Positions 46,427 through 55,888 of a DNA stretch of 64,000 bases are shown piece after piece. Position numbers and translations under genes: made by a program. Every line of letters starts with the position of its first letter. Position 1 is the first letter of the stretch. The notes under the pieces are model-generated. The model made no database searches and was not told the origin of the DNA. It was given only the letters and a program-made list of their open reading frames with translations. Source of the stretch: Caulobacter vibrioides (GTDB lineage Bacteria; Pseudomonadota; Alphaproteobacteria; Caulobacterales; Caulobacteraceae). The stretch is from the NCBI RefSeq assembly GCF_002858865.1, contig NZ_PJRR01000018.1:1-64000 (forward strand), written 5' to 3'.

Positions 46427-47272
46427 TCACTTCAGCACGTGGAAGAAGCGGCTGGGACGCGCGTCCAGGAACCAGGTCCACGGCTTGAAGAGGCTCGCCT
46501 CAGCGTTCCACGACAGCAGGATGATCTGGGCGCGGCCGACCAGGTTCTCGGCCGGCACGAAGCCGACGCCGATCTCGTCGCCGATGTACTGGTCCAGTTC
46601 ATAGTCCCACTTGCAGGCGCTTTCCTTGTAGGGCGAGACGCCCGGATCAAAGCGGCTGTCGGCCGAGTTGTCGCGGTTGTCGCCCATGAAGAAGTAGCAG
46701 CCGGCCGGAACCGTATAGATGCCGGTGTTGTCGCCACGGCTGTCGGGGCCGAAGTCCTGGATGTTGTACGGACGGCCCTCGGGGCTCGTTTCCTGGAAGC
46801 GCTGGACCTGCTGGGTGAAGCCATAGCCGGTGTCAACGAGGGCCGGGGCCTGGGCCTTGCGCGGCAGGGCCTTGCCGTTGATGTAGACTTCGCCGCCGCG
46901 GATCTGGACCTTATCGCCGGGCATGCCGATCAGGCGCTTGATGTAGTCGGTGCGATTGTCGCGCGGCAGCTTGAACACGACGATGTCGCCGCGCTTGGGC
47001 GCGCGATCGAAGATTCGGCCCTTGATGATCGGCGGGCTGAACGGGATCGAGTGCTTGCTCCAGCCGTAGCTGAACTTAGACACGATGATGTAGTCGCCCT
47101 GGTAGAGGTTCGGCTCCATCGAGGCCGACGGGATCGTAAAGGGCTGGAACAGCAGCACGCGCAGCACCAGGGCGATACCCAGCGCATAGGCGACGGTTTT
47201 GACGATCTCGATAAGCTCGGCGACGACGCCCTTCTCTTCGGGCGGCGTGAAGTCGTCGGCGGCGTCAGTCAT
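46427..47272 (-). CDS. lepB: signal peptidase I
   Basis: 281 residues. Cleaves Sec signal peptides at the periplasmic face. N-terminal helix (VAYALGIALVLRVLLFQPF), catalytic Ser51 in IPSASMEPN, Lys112 in YIKRLIGMPGD, and box E GDNRDNSADSRF. Start at MTDAADDFTPPEEKG; the frame stays open 34 codons upstream without family character. Paired with rnc, a common arrangement. Confidence 0.95.
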   Translation of the reverse strand: MTDAADDFTPPEEKGVVAELIEIVKTVAYALGIALVLRVLLFQPFTIPSASMEPNLYQGDYIIVSKFSYGWSKHSIPFSPPIIKGRIFDRAPKRGDIVVFKLPRDNRTDYIKRLIGMPGDKVQIRGGEVYINGKALPRKAQAPALVDTGYGFTQQVQRFQETSPEGRPYNIQDFGPDSRGDNTGIYTVPAGCYFFMGDNRDNSADSRFDPGVSPYKESACKWDYELDQYIGDEIGVGFVPAENLVGRAQIILLSWNAEASLFKPWTWFLDARPSRFFHVLK

Positions 47273-47395
47273 GCGGGCGCGGAGCTCTACGAAATGGGAT
47301 GGCCGGCGAACCGGTTCGGCTTTGCTAGACGGGCTTGGCCGGACGGGCAAGAGCGGCGCGTAGCCAAGCTTCATGGCGAGGTTTGGGCCGCCGCG

Positions 47396-47689
47396 TCAAA
47401 CGTCCTCGGGCAGCAGGCGAATTTCCACCGTGCCGCCGGCCTCGTAGACCGGGTTGCCGGCCAGACAACGCGCCGCGTCTTCGAGGCTTTCGGCGACAAT
47501 GCGGACAAAGCCCGTCACATGCCCGGAGACCGGCCCTGGAGCGCCGACCTTCCGGTAACAGGCGCCTTCGCCCATGGCGCTGCCGCCGCGCAGGCGGCCC
47601 GCGCCGGCCAGCCCATCCAGATAGGCCTCCCAGTCGGCCGCCCGCTCCTCCCCGCCGTCGTCATGCATCAGCAGGATGTACTCGGCCAC
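47396..47689 (-). CDS. YCII-related (DGPF) domain protein
   Basis: 97 residues, one ferredoxin-like YCII domain: MAEYILLMHDD at the start, YLDGLAGAGRLRGGSAMGEG and AESLEDAARCLAGNPVYEAGGTVEIRLL. GTG start. Some relatives are dehalogenase-like or sigma-factor-associated proteins; no function is assignable. It sits between acpS and lepB on the same strand. Confidence 0.82.
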   Translation of the reverse strand: MAEYILLMHDDGGEERAADWEAYLDGLAGAGRLRGGSAMGEGACYRKVGAPGPVSGHVTGFVRIVAESLEDAARCLAGNPVYEAGGTVEIRLLPEDV

Positions 47690-47700
47690 GCAGGTCTCCC

Positions 47701-48102
47701 TTAGCGCTTTGGCAGGGCCTCGATGATCACGAACGCCTGGGCGTAGGGGTGATCGTCGGTCAGCGACAGATGGATCACAGGCTCCATCCCTTCGGGCACC
47801 ATGGCGTTCAGGCGCTCCAGCGCCCCGCCGGTGAGGGCCATGGTCGGCTGGCCCGACGGCAGGTTGACCACGCCCATGCCGGCCAGATGCACGCCGCGCT
47901 TGAGGCCGGTGCCCAGGGCCTTGGAGCAGGCTTCCTTGGCCGCGAACCGCTTGGCGTAGCTGGAGGCTCGATCAGGCTTGCGCTCAGAGCGCATGCGCTC
48001 GGTCTCGGTGAAGACCTTGTGCGTAAACCGGTCGCCGAAGCGCTCCAGCGACTTCTCGATCCGCCGGATGTCGCAGAGGTCCGAGCCGATGCCGATGATC
48101 AC
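47701..48102 (-). CDS. acpS: holo-[acyl-carrier-protein] synthase AcpS
   Basis: 133 residues. Transfers 4'-phosphopantetheine from CoA to apo-ACP. Metal-binding Asp8 in GIGSDLCDI and Glu57 in [15 protein letters not shown] are present. GTG start overlapping the pdxJ stop by 4 bp, the conserved pdxJ-acpS pair. Confidence 0.95.
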   Translation of the reverse strand: MIIGIGSDLCDIRRIEKSLERFGDRFTHKVFTETERMRSERKPDRASSYAKRFAAKEACSKALGTGLKRGVHLAGMGVVNLPSGQPTMALTGGALERLNAMVPEGMEPVIHLSLTDDHPYAQAFVIIEALPKR

Positions 48103-48863
48103 GCCAGGGCCTCAAGTTCGACGCGCGCAGCCTCCATCAGGGCCCGCATGCGGTGGATCGCTTCAGGCAGACCCACGAAGATCGCCTCGCCGATCAGGAA
48201 GTGACCGATGTTGAGCTCGGCGATCTGCGGGATGGCGGCGATCGGCTTGACCGTGGCGTAGTCGATGCCATGGCCGGCATGGACCTCCAGACCCAGGTCG
48301 TGAGCCAGGGCGGCGCCGGCTTTCAGGCGCTTGAGGATCGCCTCGGCCCGGGCCTCCTCCCCCGCCCGCGCCGCGTCGCAATAGGCGCCGGTGTGCAGCT
48401 CCACGACCTGGGCGCCGGCGGCGACCGAGGCGCGGATCTGGTCGGGATCGGGCTCGATGAACAGCGACACCCGCGCGCCCACGGTGCGCAGCCGCGCGGT
48501 CGCATCAGCGATGCGGTTCTGGCCCTTGATGACGTCGAGGCCGCCCTCGGTGGTGACCTCCTCGCGGCGCTCGGGCACCAAGCAGGCCGCGTGCGGACGG
48601 GCGCTGAGGGCGATGCCGACCATCTCGTCGGTGACGGCCATCTCGAAGTTCAACGGCTTGCCGCGCTTGTGGCAGAGGTCGGTGAGCACGGCGATGTCGG
48701 CGTCGCTGATGTGGCGGCGATCCTCGCGCAGGTGGGCGGTGATGCCGTCGGCGCCGGCGATCAGCGCCAGCTCGGCCGCGCGTACGGGCTCGGGATAGGA
48801 CGCGCCGCGCGCGTTCCGGATCGTGGCCACGTGATCGATATTGACGCCCAGCCGCAAGCTCAT
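48099..48863 (-). CDS. pdxJ: pyridoxine 5'-phosphate synthase PdxJ
   Basis: 254 residues. Condenses 1-deoxyxylulose-5-phosphate with 3-amino-2-oxopropyl phosphate to PNP. TIM barrel: [69 protein letters not shown] and [14 protein letters not shown]. Start at [12 protein letters not shown]; the open frame upstream is not PdxJ-like. Confidence 0.96.
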   Translation of the reverse strand: MSLRLGVNIDHVATIRNARGASYPEPVRAAELALIAGADGITAHLREDRRHISDADIAVLTDLCHKRGKPLNFEMAVTDEMVGIALSARPHAACLVPERREEVTTEGGLDVIKGQNRIADATARLRTVGARVSLFIEPDPDQIRASVAAGAQVVELHTGAYCDAARAGEEARAEAILKRLKAGAALAHDLGLEVHAGHGIDYATVKPIAAIPQIAELNIGHFLIGEAIFVGLPEAIHRMRALMEAARVELEALA

Positions 48864-49041
48864 GCGCTCAGGTCCTCCTGCCTTCGACGGCAGGGTTACT
48901 CCCCCCGCCGCCCGAATCCTAGGGCGCCGCACCTCACTTGGGCAGGTGAGGCTTTGCAACGGGGGCGGGCGTTCGCCGGATGGACAAAGCCCGGAAGGCG
49001 TCGGATCGTGCGGCCGGGGCAATTGGGGGAGACATCAAGCC

Positions 49042-50661
49042 ATGTTCAGGAAGACTGGTCTCGCGATCACCGCGAGCCTGCTGACGCTCGTCGTCGCGCA
49101 AGGCGCTGCTGCAGCCGAAATCTCGGCCGGCAAGCTCAAGAGCCTGAAGGCCGACGCCGTCGCGGGCGTCGAAAGCCGGGCCAAGCTGGCCCAGGTGATG
49201 AACGACAAGATCTTCTCGTTCGGAGAGCTGGGCTTCCAGGAGGTCGAGACCTCGGCCTACATCACCAAGGTGCTGGAGGAGAACGGCTTCACCATCCAGC
49301 GTGGCGTGTCGGGCATCCCGACCGCCTGGACGGCGACCTGGACCCACGGCCAGGGCGGTCCGACCATCGCCCTGGGCAGCGACATCGACTGCATCCCCAA
49401 GGCCTCGCAGAAGCCGGGCGTGCCCTGGCATGATCCGATCATCCCCGGCGCGCCGGGACACGGTGAAGGACACAATTCCGGTCAGGCCGTAAATGTCGTC
49501 GCCGCCCTGGCGGTGAAGGACCTGATGGTCAAGCAGAACATCGCCGGGACCCTGGTGCTGTGGCCCGGCGTCGCCGAGGAGCTGGTGGCCGGCAAGGCCT
49601 ATATGGTGCGCGACGGGGTGTTCAAAGGCGTCGACGCGACGATCTTCACCCATGTGGGCGCGAACCTGCAGACCACTTGGGGACAGCCGTCAGGCACAGG
49701 CCTGGTGTCGGTGAAGTACAGCTTCCACGGCGAGTCCGCCCACTCGGCCGGCGCGCCCTGGCGCGGCCGCAGCGCCCTGGACGCGGTCGAGCTGATGAAC
49801 ATCGGCTGGAACATGCGCCGCGAGCATCTGCGGCCCGAACAGCGCTCGCACCACGTGATCAGCGACGGCGGCGACCAGCCCAATGTCGTGCCGTCCGCGG
49901 CGACCGTCTGGTACTATTTCCGCGAACAGACCTTCGACGCGATCAAGAAGAACTGGGCGATCGGCGACAAGATCGCCAAGGCCGCCGCCGACATGACCGA
50001 CACCAAGGTCAGTTCCGCCATCGTCGGCACGGCCGCGCCGCGCCACTTCAACCGCCCCATGGCCGAGGCCGCCCAGAAGAACATCGAGCAGGTCGGCCTG
50101 CCCAAATGGACCGAAGACGAGCAGGCCTTCGCCAAGGCGGTTCAGAAGAACGTCGGCTCGACCAAGCAGGAGGGTCTGGACGTCAAGTTGAAGGGCTTGA
50201 AGCCGCCGGAGGAAAAGCCCGAGAGCGGCGGGTCGGACGACATCGGCGACATCTCGTGGATCATGCCGACGATCACCATCAACTATCCGTCCAACATCCC
50301 CGACCTGCCGGGGCACCACTGGGCCAACGCCATCTCAATGGCGACGCCGATCGCCCACAAGGGCGTGGTGGCCGGCTCCAAGGTGGTGGCGATGACGACG
50401 CTGGACCTGCTGACCCAGCCCAAGCTGCTGGCCGACTCGAAGGCCTACTTCACCAACGTCCAGACCAAGGACCAGAAGTACGTGCCGATGCTCTCGGCCG
50501 CCGACAAGCCGCAGACCCAGATGAACGCCAACATCATGGCGACGTACCGGCCCGAGATGAAGGCGTTCTACTACGACCCCGACAAGTACGGCACATACCT
50601 GGAGCAGTTGGGCGTCGCCTGGCCGGTGAAGACGCTGACACCGCCGGCGGCGGCGAAGTAG
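49042..50661 (+). CDS. exported M20-family amidohydrolase/peptidase (AbgB-like)
   Basis: 539 residues. Signal peptide MFRKTGLAITASLLTLVVAQGAAA. M20D layout: metal site region LGSDIDCIP, PGHGEGHNSGQ, acid pair in GVAEELVAGKA, dimerisation domain with FHGESAHSAGAPWRG, and a late His in LPGHHWANA. In M20D relatives the second motif is HxCGH; here it is H140-G-E142-G-H144, Glu for the metal-binding Cys. Resembles aminobenzoyl-glutamate hydrolases; the substrate is unknown. ATG preceded by GGGGGAGA. Confidence 0.87.
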   Translation: MFRKTGLAITASLLTLVVAQGAAAAEISAGKLKSLKADAVAGVESRAKLAQVMNDKIFSFGELGFQEVETSAYITKVLEENGFTIQRGVSGIPTAWTATWTHGQGGPTIALGSDIDCIPKASQKPGVPWHDPIIPGAPGHGEGHNSGQAVNVVAALAVKDLMVKQNIAGTLVLWPGVAEELVAGKAYMVRDGVFKGVDATIFTHVGANLQTTWGQPSGTGLVSVKYSFHGESAHSAGAPWRGRSALDAVELMNIGWNMRREHLRPEQRSHHVISDGGDQPNVVPSAATVWYYFREQTFDAIKKNWAIGDKIAKAAADMTDTKVSSAIVGTAAPRHFNRPMAEAAQKNIEQVGLPKWTEDEQAFAKAVQKNVGSTKQEGLDVKLKGLKPPEEKPESGGSDDIGDISWIMPTITINYPSNIPDLPGHHWANAISMATPIAHKGVVAGSKVVAMTTLDLLTQPKLLADSKAYFTNVQTKDQKYVPMLSAADKPQTQMNANIMATYRPEMKAFYYDPDKYGTYLEQLGVAWPVKTLTPPAAAK

Positions 50662-50688
50662 GCAGGGGCAACCCAGTCCCAAGAACGC

Positions 50689-50809
50689 GTGTCATCCCGG
50701 CCGAACCCCGGCGAAAGCCGGGGGTAGAGCCGGGACCCAGGGGCGGCGCGCACAGCGCTTCGTCACCCCTGGGTCCCGGATAGCCTCTGCGAGGCTTCCG
50801 GGATGACAC
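50689..50809. repeat. nested palindromic intergenic (REP-like) element
   Basis: Outer arms GTGTCATCCCGG (50689-50700) and CCGGGATGACAC (50798-50809). Inner arms CCGGGACCCAGGGG (50730-50743) and CCCCTGGGTCCCGG (50766-50779). Two small hairpins lie between: CCCCGGC-GAAA-GCCGGGG (50706-50723, a GNRA loop) and GCCTC-TGC-GAGGC (50783-50795). The whole can fold as a cruciform. It lies between convergent genes. Elements with this TCATCCCGG end are common in alphaproteobacteria, as I recall. Confidence 0.88.
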
Positions 50810-50832
50810 CCTTTATCGTGTGACGTGCTCGC

Positions 50833-51417
50833 TCAGCCCTTCAGCCGGCGGCTGCCCGGATCCTCGATCGGGATCGCGGCCAGCTCCGGCGGCAGGGCGT
50901 CGGCCGGATAGGCCGGGACTTCCAGGCTGGCCAGGGCGATCAGCGGCACGCCGACATCGGCCTTGCCGCCCGAGCGGTCGACGATGCACGCAGCCGCCAC
51001 GACGTCGCCGCCGGCGTCCTTGATCGCCTGGATGCACTCGCGCGACGACAGGCCGGTGGTGACGATGTCCTCGACCATCACGACCTTCTGGCCGGGCTCC
51101 AGGTGGAAGCCGCGCCGGAACTTGAAGCCGCCGCCCTCGCGCTCGACATAGATCGACGGCACGTTGAGGTGGCGCGCGGTCTCATAGCCCGGAATGATGC
51201 CGCCGACGGCCGGCGAAACCGCCACGTCGACCTGGCCGACCGTGGCGATGATCTTCTGGGCCAAGGCCTTGCAGAGCCGCTCGCAGCGCTCGGGGCGCAT
51301 GAACACCAGGTTCTTCTGCAGGAACACCGGGCTATGCAGGCCGCTGGACAGCACGAAGTGGCCTTCGCGCAGGGCCCCTGCGGCGCGGAATTCGTCGAGG
51401 ACGTCGTCGTTGGTCAT
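50833..51417 (-). CDS. pyrE: orotate phosphoribosyltransferase PyrE
   Basis: 194 residues. Orotate + PRPP to OMP in pyrimidine synthesis. PRPP motif [18 protein letters not shown], substrate loop [18 protein letters not shown], and [15 protein letters not shown]. The length fits the shorter PyrE branch. Start [14 protein letters not shown]. Divergent from the NUDIX gene. Confidence 0.95.
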   Translation of the reverse strand: MTNDDVLDEFRAAGALREGHFVLSSGLHSPVFLQKNLVFMRPERCERLCKALAQKIIATVGQVDVAVSPAVGGIIPGYETARHLNVPSIYVEREGGGFKFRRGFHLEPGQKVVMVEDIVTTGLSSRECIQAIKDAGGDVVAAACIVDRSGGKADVGVPLIALASLEVPAYPADALPPELAAIPIEDPGSRRLKG

Positions 51418-51497
51418 GAGCGCTGCCTATAGGCCCAAGCGGGCGAGTCTTCAAATCCCGGTTGCCTCGGCATCGCGTTTCGGGCTCTACCGCGACC

Positions 51498-51905
51498 ATG
51501 ACGGAAGAAGCCCAACGCCCCCGCGTCGGCTGCGGCGCAGCCATTCTGGACGACCAGGGCCGCCTCTTGCTGGTCAAGCGGGTCAAGACCCCCGAAGCCG
51601 ACCACTGGGGCGTGCCCGGCGGCAAGCTGGACTGGGGCGAAGCCACCCGCACCTGCGCTGCGCGTGAGATCCATGAAGAGCTGGGCGTCCGGATCACCGC
51701 CGGCCGCGTCCTGGCCGTCACCGACATGGTCGCCGACGACTACCACTGGGTGGCGATCACCTACGCCGCCGAAAGCTTCGAGGGCGAGCCGCTCATTCAG
51801 GAAGCCCACGCCCTCCACGAATGGGGCTGGTTTCCCCTGGACGCCCTGCCCTCGCCGCTGACGGCGGCGACGCGGGATGCGGTGGCGGCGTTGGGGGCGG
51901 GTTAG
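51498..51905 (+). CDS. NUDIX hydrolase
   Basis: 135 residues. The Nudix box spans GGKLDWGEATRTCAAREI-HEELGV, with all catalytic Glu/Arg residues of GX5EX7REUXEEXGU. The conserved GVPGG precedes it. It hydrolyses a nucleoside diphosphate linked to another moiety; substrate unknown. Start at MTEEAQRPRVGCGAAI. Divergent from pyrE with about 80 bp between. Confidence 0.9.
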   Translation: MTEEAQRPRVGCGAAILDDQGRLLLVKRVKTPEADHWGVPGGKLDWGEATRTCAAREIHEELGVRITAGRVLAVTDMVADDYHWVAITYAAESFEGEPLIQEAHALHEWGWFPLDALPSPLTAATRDAVAALGAG

Positions 51906-51950
51906 GCGCTCGCGCCGGGAGCGGTCGAAGGGAAGTTCCGCAACGGGTGG

Positions 51951-52409
51951 TTATCGGACATCGATCGCCGGATTCCACTCTTCCTCGATCCTTTCGATAA
52001 GAAGAGTGTCGATCATCACTCCGCGAACGGGAAACTGTCTCTGTTCAGGGGTTAAAGCCCCGACGCGCCATTCGTTTTCTCCGTCCCACAGCCACCAGGT
52101 ACCGACCTCTCCGGTGAGAGGGTTGACAACTCCAGCTCGGAAGGTGGGGAACGAGGTCAGGGAGGGAGCAACGGGTGCGTGTCCAGCAATTTGGACGAGC
52201 TTCCGTGTCACGGCGGTGTTCAGAGGAAAGAATGTTGAGAACCGAACAGGTCGGCTAGCAACCTGGAGAACGTCAGGACGCTCTGCGTCAAAGCCTGTGA
52301 ACACCCTCAACAGCGATCCGTAGATCGCATGTCGATGGGTATGGTGAGCGTAGGCAAAGCCTCGGCCCGTGGATATCTCGACGATGTCGCCAATTTTCGA
52401 CCTGGCCAT
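51951..52409 (-). CDS. Imm26-like protein (putative toxin-immunity family)
   Basis: 152 residues. The opening MARSKIGDIVEISTGRGFAYAH is like the Imm26 fold of polymorphic-toxin immunity proteins (KxGDIxEIPLxxGxxAYGxV). No membrane segment. Codon use (ATA, AGG, TCC, CGA) is unlike the flanking core genes. No toxin gene is adjacent, so it would be an orphan. The family assignment is from pattern only and could be wrong. Confidence 0.5.
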   Translation of the reverse strand: MARSKIGDIVEISTGRGFAYAHHTHRHAIYGSLLRVFTGFDAERPDVLQVASRPVRFSTFFPLNTAVTRKLVQIAGHAPVAPSLTSFPTFRAGVVNPLTGEVGTWWLWDGENEWRVGALTPEQRQFPVRGVMIDTLLIERIEEEWNPAIDVR

Positions 52410-52527
52410 GGGCCCTTGTCGCTGAGGCAGGCCACGCGCGCAATCTTAGAGCTGACTTTCCGATCGTCCGACAAGGGTCGTGTCCGGACATCAACGCCCA
52501 TCCCATAACGCGACCGAAGACGCCCCC

Positions 52528-54756
52528 CTACCCCCGCGTCCGGTCCACCGTCTCCACCGACGGACACGCCCGCAGCGCCGCCTGGATATTGGTCAGGTGC
52601 TTGGCGTCGCGGACCTCGACGTCGATGTCGGTGTCGAAGAAGTCGCTCTGCCGGTGGTGCATGCGCAGGTTGACGATGTTGCCGCCGGCCTCGCCGATGA
52701 TCGTGCAGACCAGGCCCAGCACGCCGGGCGCGTTCTGGATGGTGGCGTGCAGGCGGGTCAGCGAGATGGTCGAGCGCTCGGCCTCGGGCGTCCAGTTCAG
52801 GTCGCGCCAGAGCTCCTCGCGGTCCTCGTATTCGGCCAGGCGCGGACAGTCGATCGTGTGGACGTCCAGGCCCTCGCCGTCCTCGCGCAGAATGCCGACG
52901 ATGCGGTCGCCCGGCACGGCGCTGCAGCAATGGGCGAAATGCAATGAGACGCCCGGCGTCAGGCCGCCGCCGCGCACATAGAGCCGCGCCGCCTCCTGAC
53001 CGCCTTCGATCTTGCGCCGGGCCGTCGCGGCCTCGCGCTCGGAGTCCTTCATGCCCGGATAGGCCGTCTCCAGCACCTGGCTGGGCGACACCCGACCGCG
53101 CCCGACAGCGTCGAACAGGGCCTCGTCAGTCTCCAGCACGAAGCGCTCCAGGATCGGTCGCAGCGACACGTCCTTCAGCTTCTTGCCGGCCCGCTCGAAC
53201 ACCTGCTCCAGAGAAGCGCGCCCCAGACGCAGGAACTCTTCCTTCTCGGTCTGGCGGATATGGCGACGGATGGCCGAGCGGGCGCGACCCGTGACCGTCA
53301 GCGAGCGCCAGTCCGGCGGCACCACGGGCTTGGAGCCCCGCACGACCTCGACCACGTCGCCATTGACCAGCGGCGTGCGCAGCGGCTTGAGCTCGCCGTT
53401 GATCTTCACGCCGATGCAGGTGTCGCCGACGCTGGTGTGAACCGCATAGGCGAAGTCCAGTGGCATGGCCCCGCGCGGCAGGCTGACCAGCTTGCCCTTG
53501 GGCGTGAACACGAACACCTGGTCGAGGAACATCTCGAGCTTGGCGTGTTCGACCAGTTCTTCGCTGTCGCCGCCATGCTCCAGCACCTGGACCAACTGGC
53601 GCAGGTTGGCCAGCGGGTCGCGGCCGCCGGCGGCCTCCATGCCTTCCAGGTCGAGGCCGTAGGAGGCGTCCTTGTAGCGGAAGTGGGCGGCGACGCCCTC
53701 TTCGTTGACGCGGTCCATGCTCTCGGTGCGGATCTGCATCTCGATGCGCATGCCGCGCGGCCCCACCACGGTGGTGTGCAGCGAGCGGTAGTTGTTCCGC
53801 TTGGGCGTCGAGATGTAGTCCTTGAAGCGGTCGGGCACGCTGGACCAGGCGCGGTGGACCACGCCAAGCGCCCGATAGCAGTCTTCCTCGCTGTCGACGA
53901 TCACCCGAAACGCATAGATGTCGGACATCTGCGAGAAGCCGATCGACTTGCGCTGCAGCTTGCGCCAGATCGAATAGGGCGACTTCTCGCGGCCAAAGAC
54001 CCGCGCCGGCAAACTGGCCGACTCCAGGCGCGCCGCGATTTCCTGACTGACCAGCGTCACCGCCCCGCCCTGCTCCTCGCGCAGGACGTCCAGGCGCCGG
54101 ATGATGGCGTCGCGCGCCACCGGGTTGGTGTGCTGGAAGCTGAGCTCCTCCAGCTCGGTGCAGATGCGGTGACAGCCGATATTGCGGGCCAGGGGCGCGT
54201 AGATGTCGCGCGTCTCGCGGGCGATGCGCTCGCGCTTGGCCTGGTTCTTGATGAAGTGCAGCGTCCGCATGTTGTGCAGACGGTCGGCCAGCTTGACCAG
54301 CAGGACGCGCACGTCCTTGGAGATGGCCAGGATGAATTTGCGCAGGTTCTCGGCCTGCCGCATATGCTCGGCCTGCAGCTCAAGCTTGGAGAGCTTGGTG
54401 ACGCCCTCGACCAGCTCGCCGATCTCCTCGCCGAACAGCTTGGCGATCTCTTCCTTAGTGACCGGGGTGTCCTCGATCACGTCGTGCAGGAGCGCGGTGA
54501 CGATGGTCGCGGTGTCCAGCCGATACTCGGTGAGGATGCCCGCCACCTCGATCGGGTGAGCATAGTAGGGATCGCCGCTGGCCCGCGTCTGCGAGCCGTG
54601 CATGCGCATCGCATAGACATAGGCGCGGTTCAGCAGCGCCTCGTCGGCGGTCGGGTCATAGGCGTGGACCCGCTCGATCAGTTCGTACTGGCGAAGAAAC
54701 TTGGGACGCGGCTTGGCCGGCGCTTCGGTCACAGCGACGGGGGCCACAGACGACAA
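52528..54756 (-). CDS. spoT: bifunctional (p)ppGpp synthetase/hydrolase SpoT (RSH)
   Basis: 742 residues. Sole long RSH of Caulobacter in my knowledge. HD hydrolase with LLHDVIEDT (His91, Asp92), synthetase region with DYISTPKRNNYRSLHTTVVG and EMQIRTESMD, TGS domain (VFTPKGKLVSLPRGAMPLDFAYAVHT in pieces), a zinc-finger/helical part with HFAHCCSAVPGD, and a C-terminal ACT (TIQNAPGVLGLVCTIIGEAGGNI). Start uncertain: TTG at 54756 or a GTG three codons on. It lies about 100 bp after rpoZ. Confidence 0.94.
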   Translation of the reverse strand: MSSVAPVAVTEAPAKPRPKFLRQYELIERVHAYDPTADEALLNRAYVYAMRMHGSQTRASGDPYYAHPIEVAGILTEYRLDTATIVTALLHDVIEDTPVTKEEIAKLFGEEIGELVEGVTKLSKLELQAEHMRQAENLRKFILAISKDVRVLLVKLADRLHNMRTLHFIKNQAKRERIARETRDIYAPLARNIGCHRICTELEELSFQHTNPVARDAIIRRLDVLREEQGGAVTLVSQEIAARLESASLPARVFGREKSPYSIWRKLQRKSIGFSQMSDIYAFRVIVDSEEDCYRALGVVHRAWSSVPDRFKDYISTPKRNNYRSLHTTVVGPRGMRIEMQIRTESMDRVNEEGVAAHFRYKDASYGLDLEGMEAAGGRDPLANLRQLVQVLEHGGDSEELVEHAKLEMFLDQVFVFTPKGKLVSLPRGAMPLDFAYAVHTSVGDTCIGVKINGELKPLRTPLVNGDVVEVVRGSKPVVPPDWRSLTVTGRARSAIRRHIRQTEKEEFLRLGRASLEQVFERAGKKLKDVSLRPILERFVLETDEALFDAVGRGRVSPSQVLETAYPGMKDSEREAATARRKIEGGQEAARLYVRGGGLTPGVSLHFAHCCSAVPGDRIVGILREDGEGLDVHTIDCPRLAEYEDREELWRDLNWTPEAERSTISLTRLHATIQNAPGVLGLVCTIIGEAGGNIVNLRMHHRQSDFFDTDIDVEVRDAKHLTNIQAALRACPSVETVDRTRG

Positions 54757-54857
54757 CGCGCCCGATTCGGTCCCCGTGGGGGGCGAATCCGGCGCGCGTT
54801 CGGATGGAGCGGTCTGATCGACCGCTTCAAGGGTCAGAGGGTCTGCGCCGTCGGGGC

Positions 54858-55217
54858 TCAGTACCGCTCCTCCTGACCACCGTCTCGGTCGCTTTGCAGC
54901 GCGCGGACCAGTTCCAGTTCGCTCATCTGCATGTGGCTGGGATCGGCCAGCAGGGCCAGGGTTTCGGCCTCTTCCTCGGCCTCGGTGTGCTCGTCAACGC
55001 GCTGCAGCGTGCTGATGAGGTGTTCCTTCAGGCCTTCGTGGTCGATCACGTCGTCGGCGATCTCGCGCAGAGCGACAACCGGGTTCTTGTCGTTATCGCG
55101 GTCGACCATCAGCGCGGCGCCGGCGGAAATGCCGCGAGCGCGGTGGGCCGAGAGCAGAACGAGCGCGAAGCGGTTCGGAACCTTCTCGACGCAATCTTCG
55201 ACGGTGACGCGGGCCAT
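54858..55217 (-). CDS. rpoZ: RNA polymerase omega subunit
   Basis: 119 residues. The omega core is [31 protein letters not shown], followed by [22 protein letters not shown] longer acidic C-terminus than the enterobacterial protein ([19 protein letters not shown]...) ends GGQEERY. Start at this Met rather than an upstream in-frame one. Omega assembles beta' and helps ppGpp bind RNA polymerase; the spoT-rpoZ link is widely conserved. Confidence 0.94.
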
Positions 55218-55345
55218 GAGTTCCTCGGGCTGCCGGTAAGCAATCGCAAAATAGGCTTCTGTGCCGCGACACGCAACGCCGCGCACGAGCATCCTGCTTT
55301 CGCGAGCGGGCGCTTATGCCCGCTTCGGGGTGCGATGTCCACCCT

Positions 55346-55852
55346 CTAGGCCGTCGGCGCCGCCATTGGTCGCGCATCGCGGCCGACCGTCGCGGTCGCC
55401 GCCAGGCGAAAAGCCGGCTCGCCGGTGACGGGGTGAATCCAGCCAGAATACAGCTCCGAAAGCGGCCCCATCACAAACAGCCGCTGGTGGGCGCGGGGGT
55501 GCGGCACGACCAGGCCGTCGTCCAGCACCGTGCGGCCATGGGCGATCAGGTCCAAGTCCAGAGTGCGCGGCGCATTGGCCTCTCCCCTCGCCCGCCCGAA
55601 CCGCGCCTCCAGTGAATGCAGCGCGTCCAGGACCTGACGCGGCGAGAGCGTCGTCCGCACGACCGCCACGCCGTTCAGATACGCGGGCCCCGCCGGGTCA
55701 GGCCAAGCGGCGGAGGTCCACCAGCCCGACCGCGTCACCACCTCCAGCCCGACCTGCGGCAGCGCCGCCACGGCGGCTTCCAACAAGGCCTCGCGACTCG
55801 GATAGGCTCCGGGCAGATTGCAGCCGAGCGCCACGACAACGGCCTCGTCCAA
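55346..55852 (-). CDS. folK: 2-amino-4-hydroxy-6-hydroxymethyldihydropteridine pyrophosphokinase FolK
   Basis: About 168 residues. Pyrophosphorylates the pterin of folate synthesis. Motifs VVALGCNLPG at the start, LEARFGRARGEANAPRTLDLDLIAHG and PHPRAHQRLFVMGPLSEL are FolK hallmarks. The start is uncertain: TTG at 55852 (DEAVVVALG follows) is the best fit; a GTG shortly after would cut the first strand. Divergent from the NYN gene 37 bp away. Confidence 0.9.
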   Translation of the reverse strand: MDEAVVVALGCNLPGAYPSREALLEAAVAALPQVGLEVVTRSGWWTSAAWPDPAGPAYLNGVAVVRTTLSPRQVLDALHSLEARFGRARGEANAPRTLDLDLIAHGRTVLDDGLVVPHPRAHQRLFVMGPLSELYSGWIHPVTGEPAFRLAATATVGRDARPMAAPTA

Positions 55853-55888
55853 GTCATTTCGAACGACCTGATTTTTCAAGGAATTACC

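Noticed and set aside
45848-47704. 618-codon plus-strand open frame opposite rnc and lepB
   Set aside because: Antisense to two clearly identified genes, with no ribosome site or recognisable domain.
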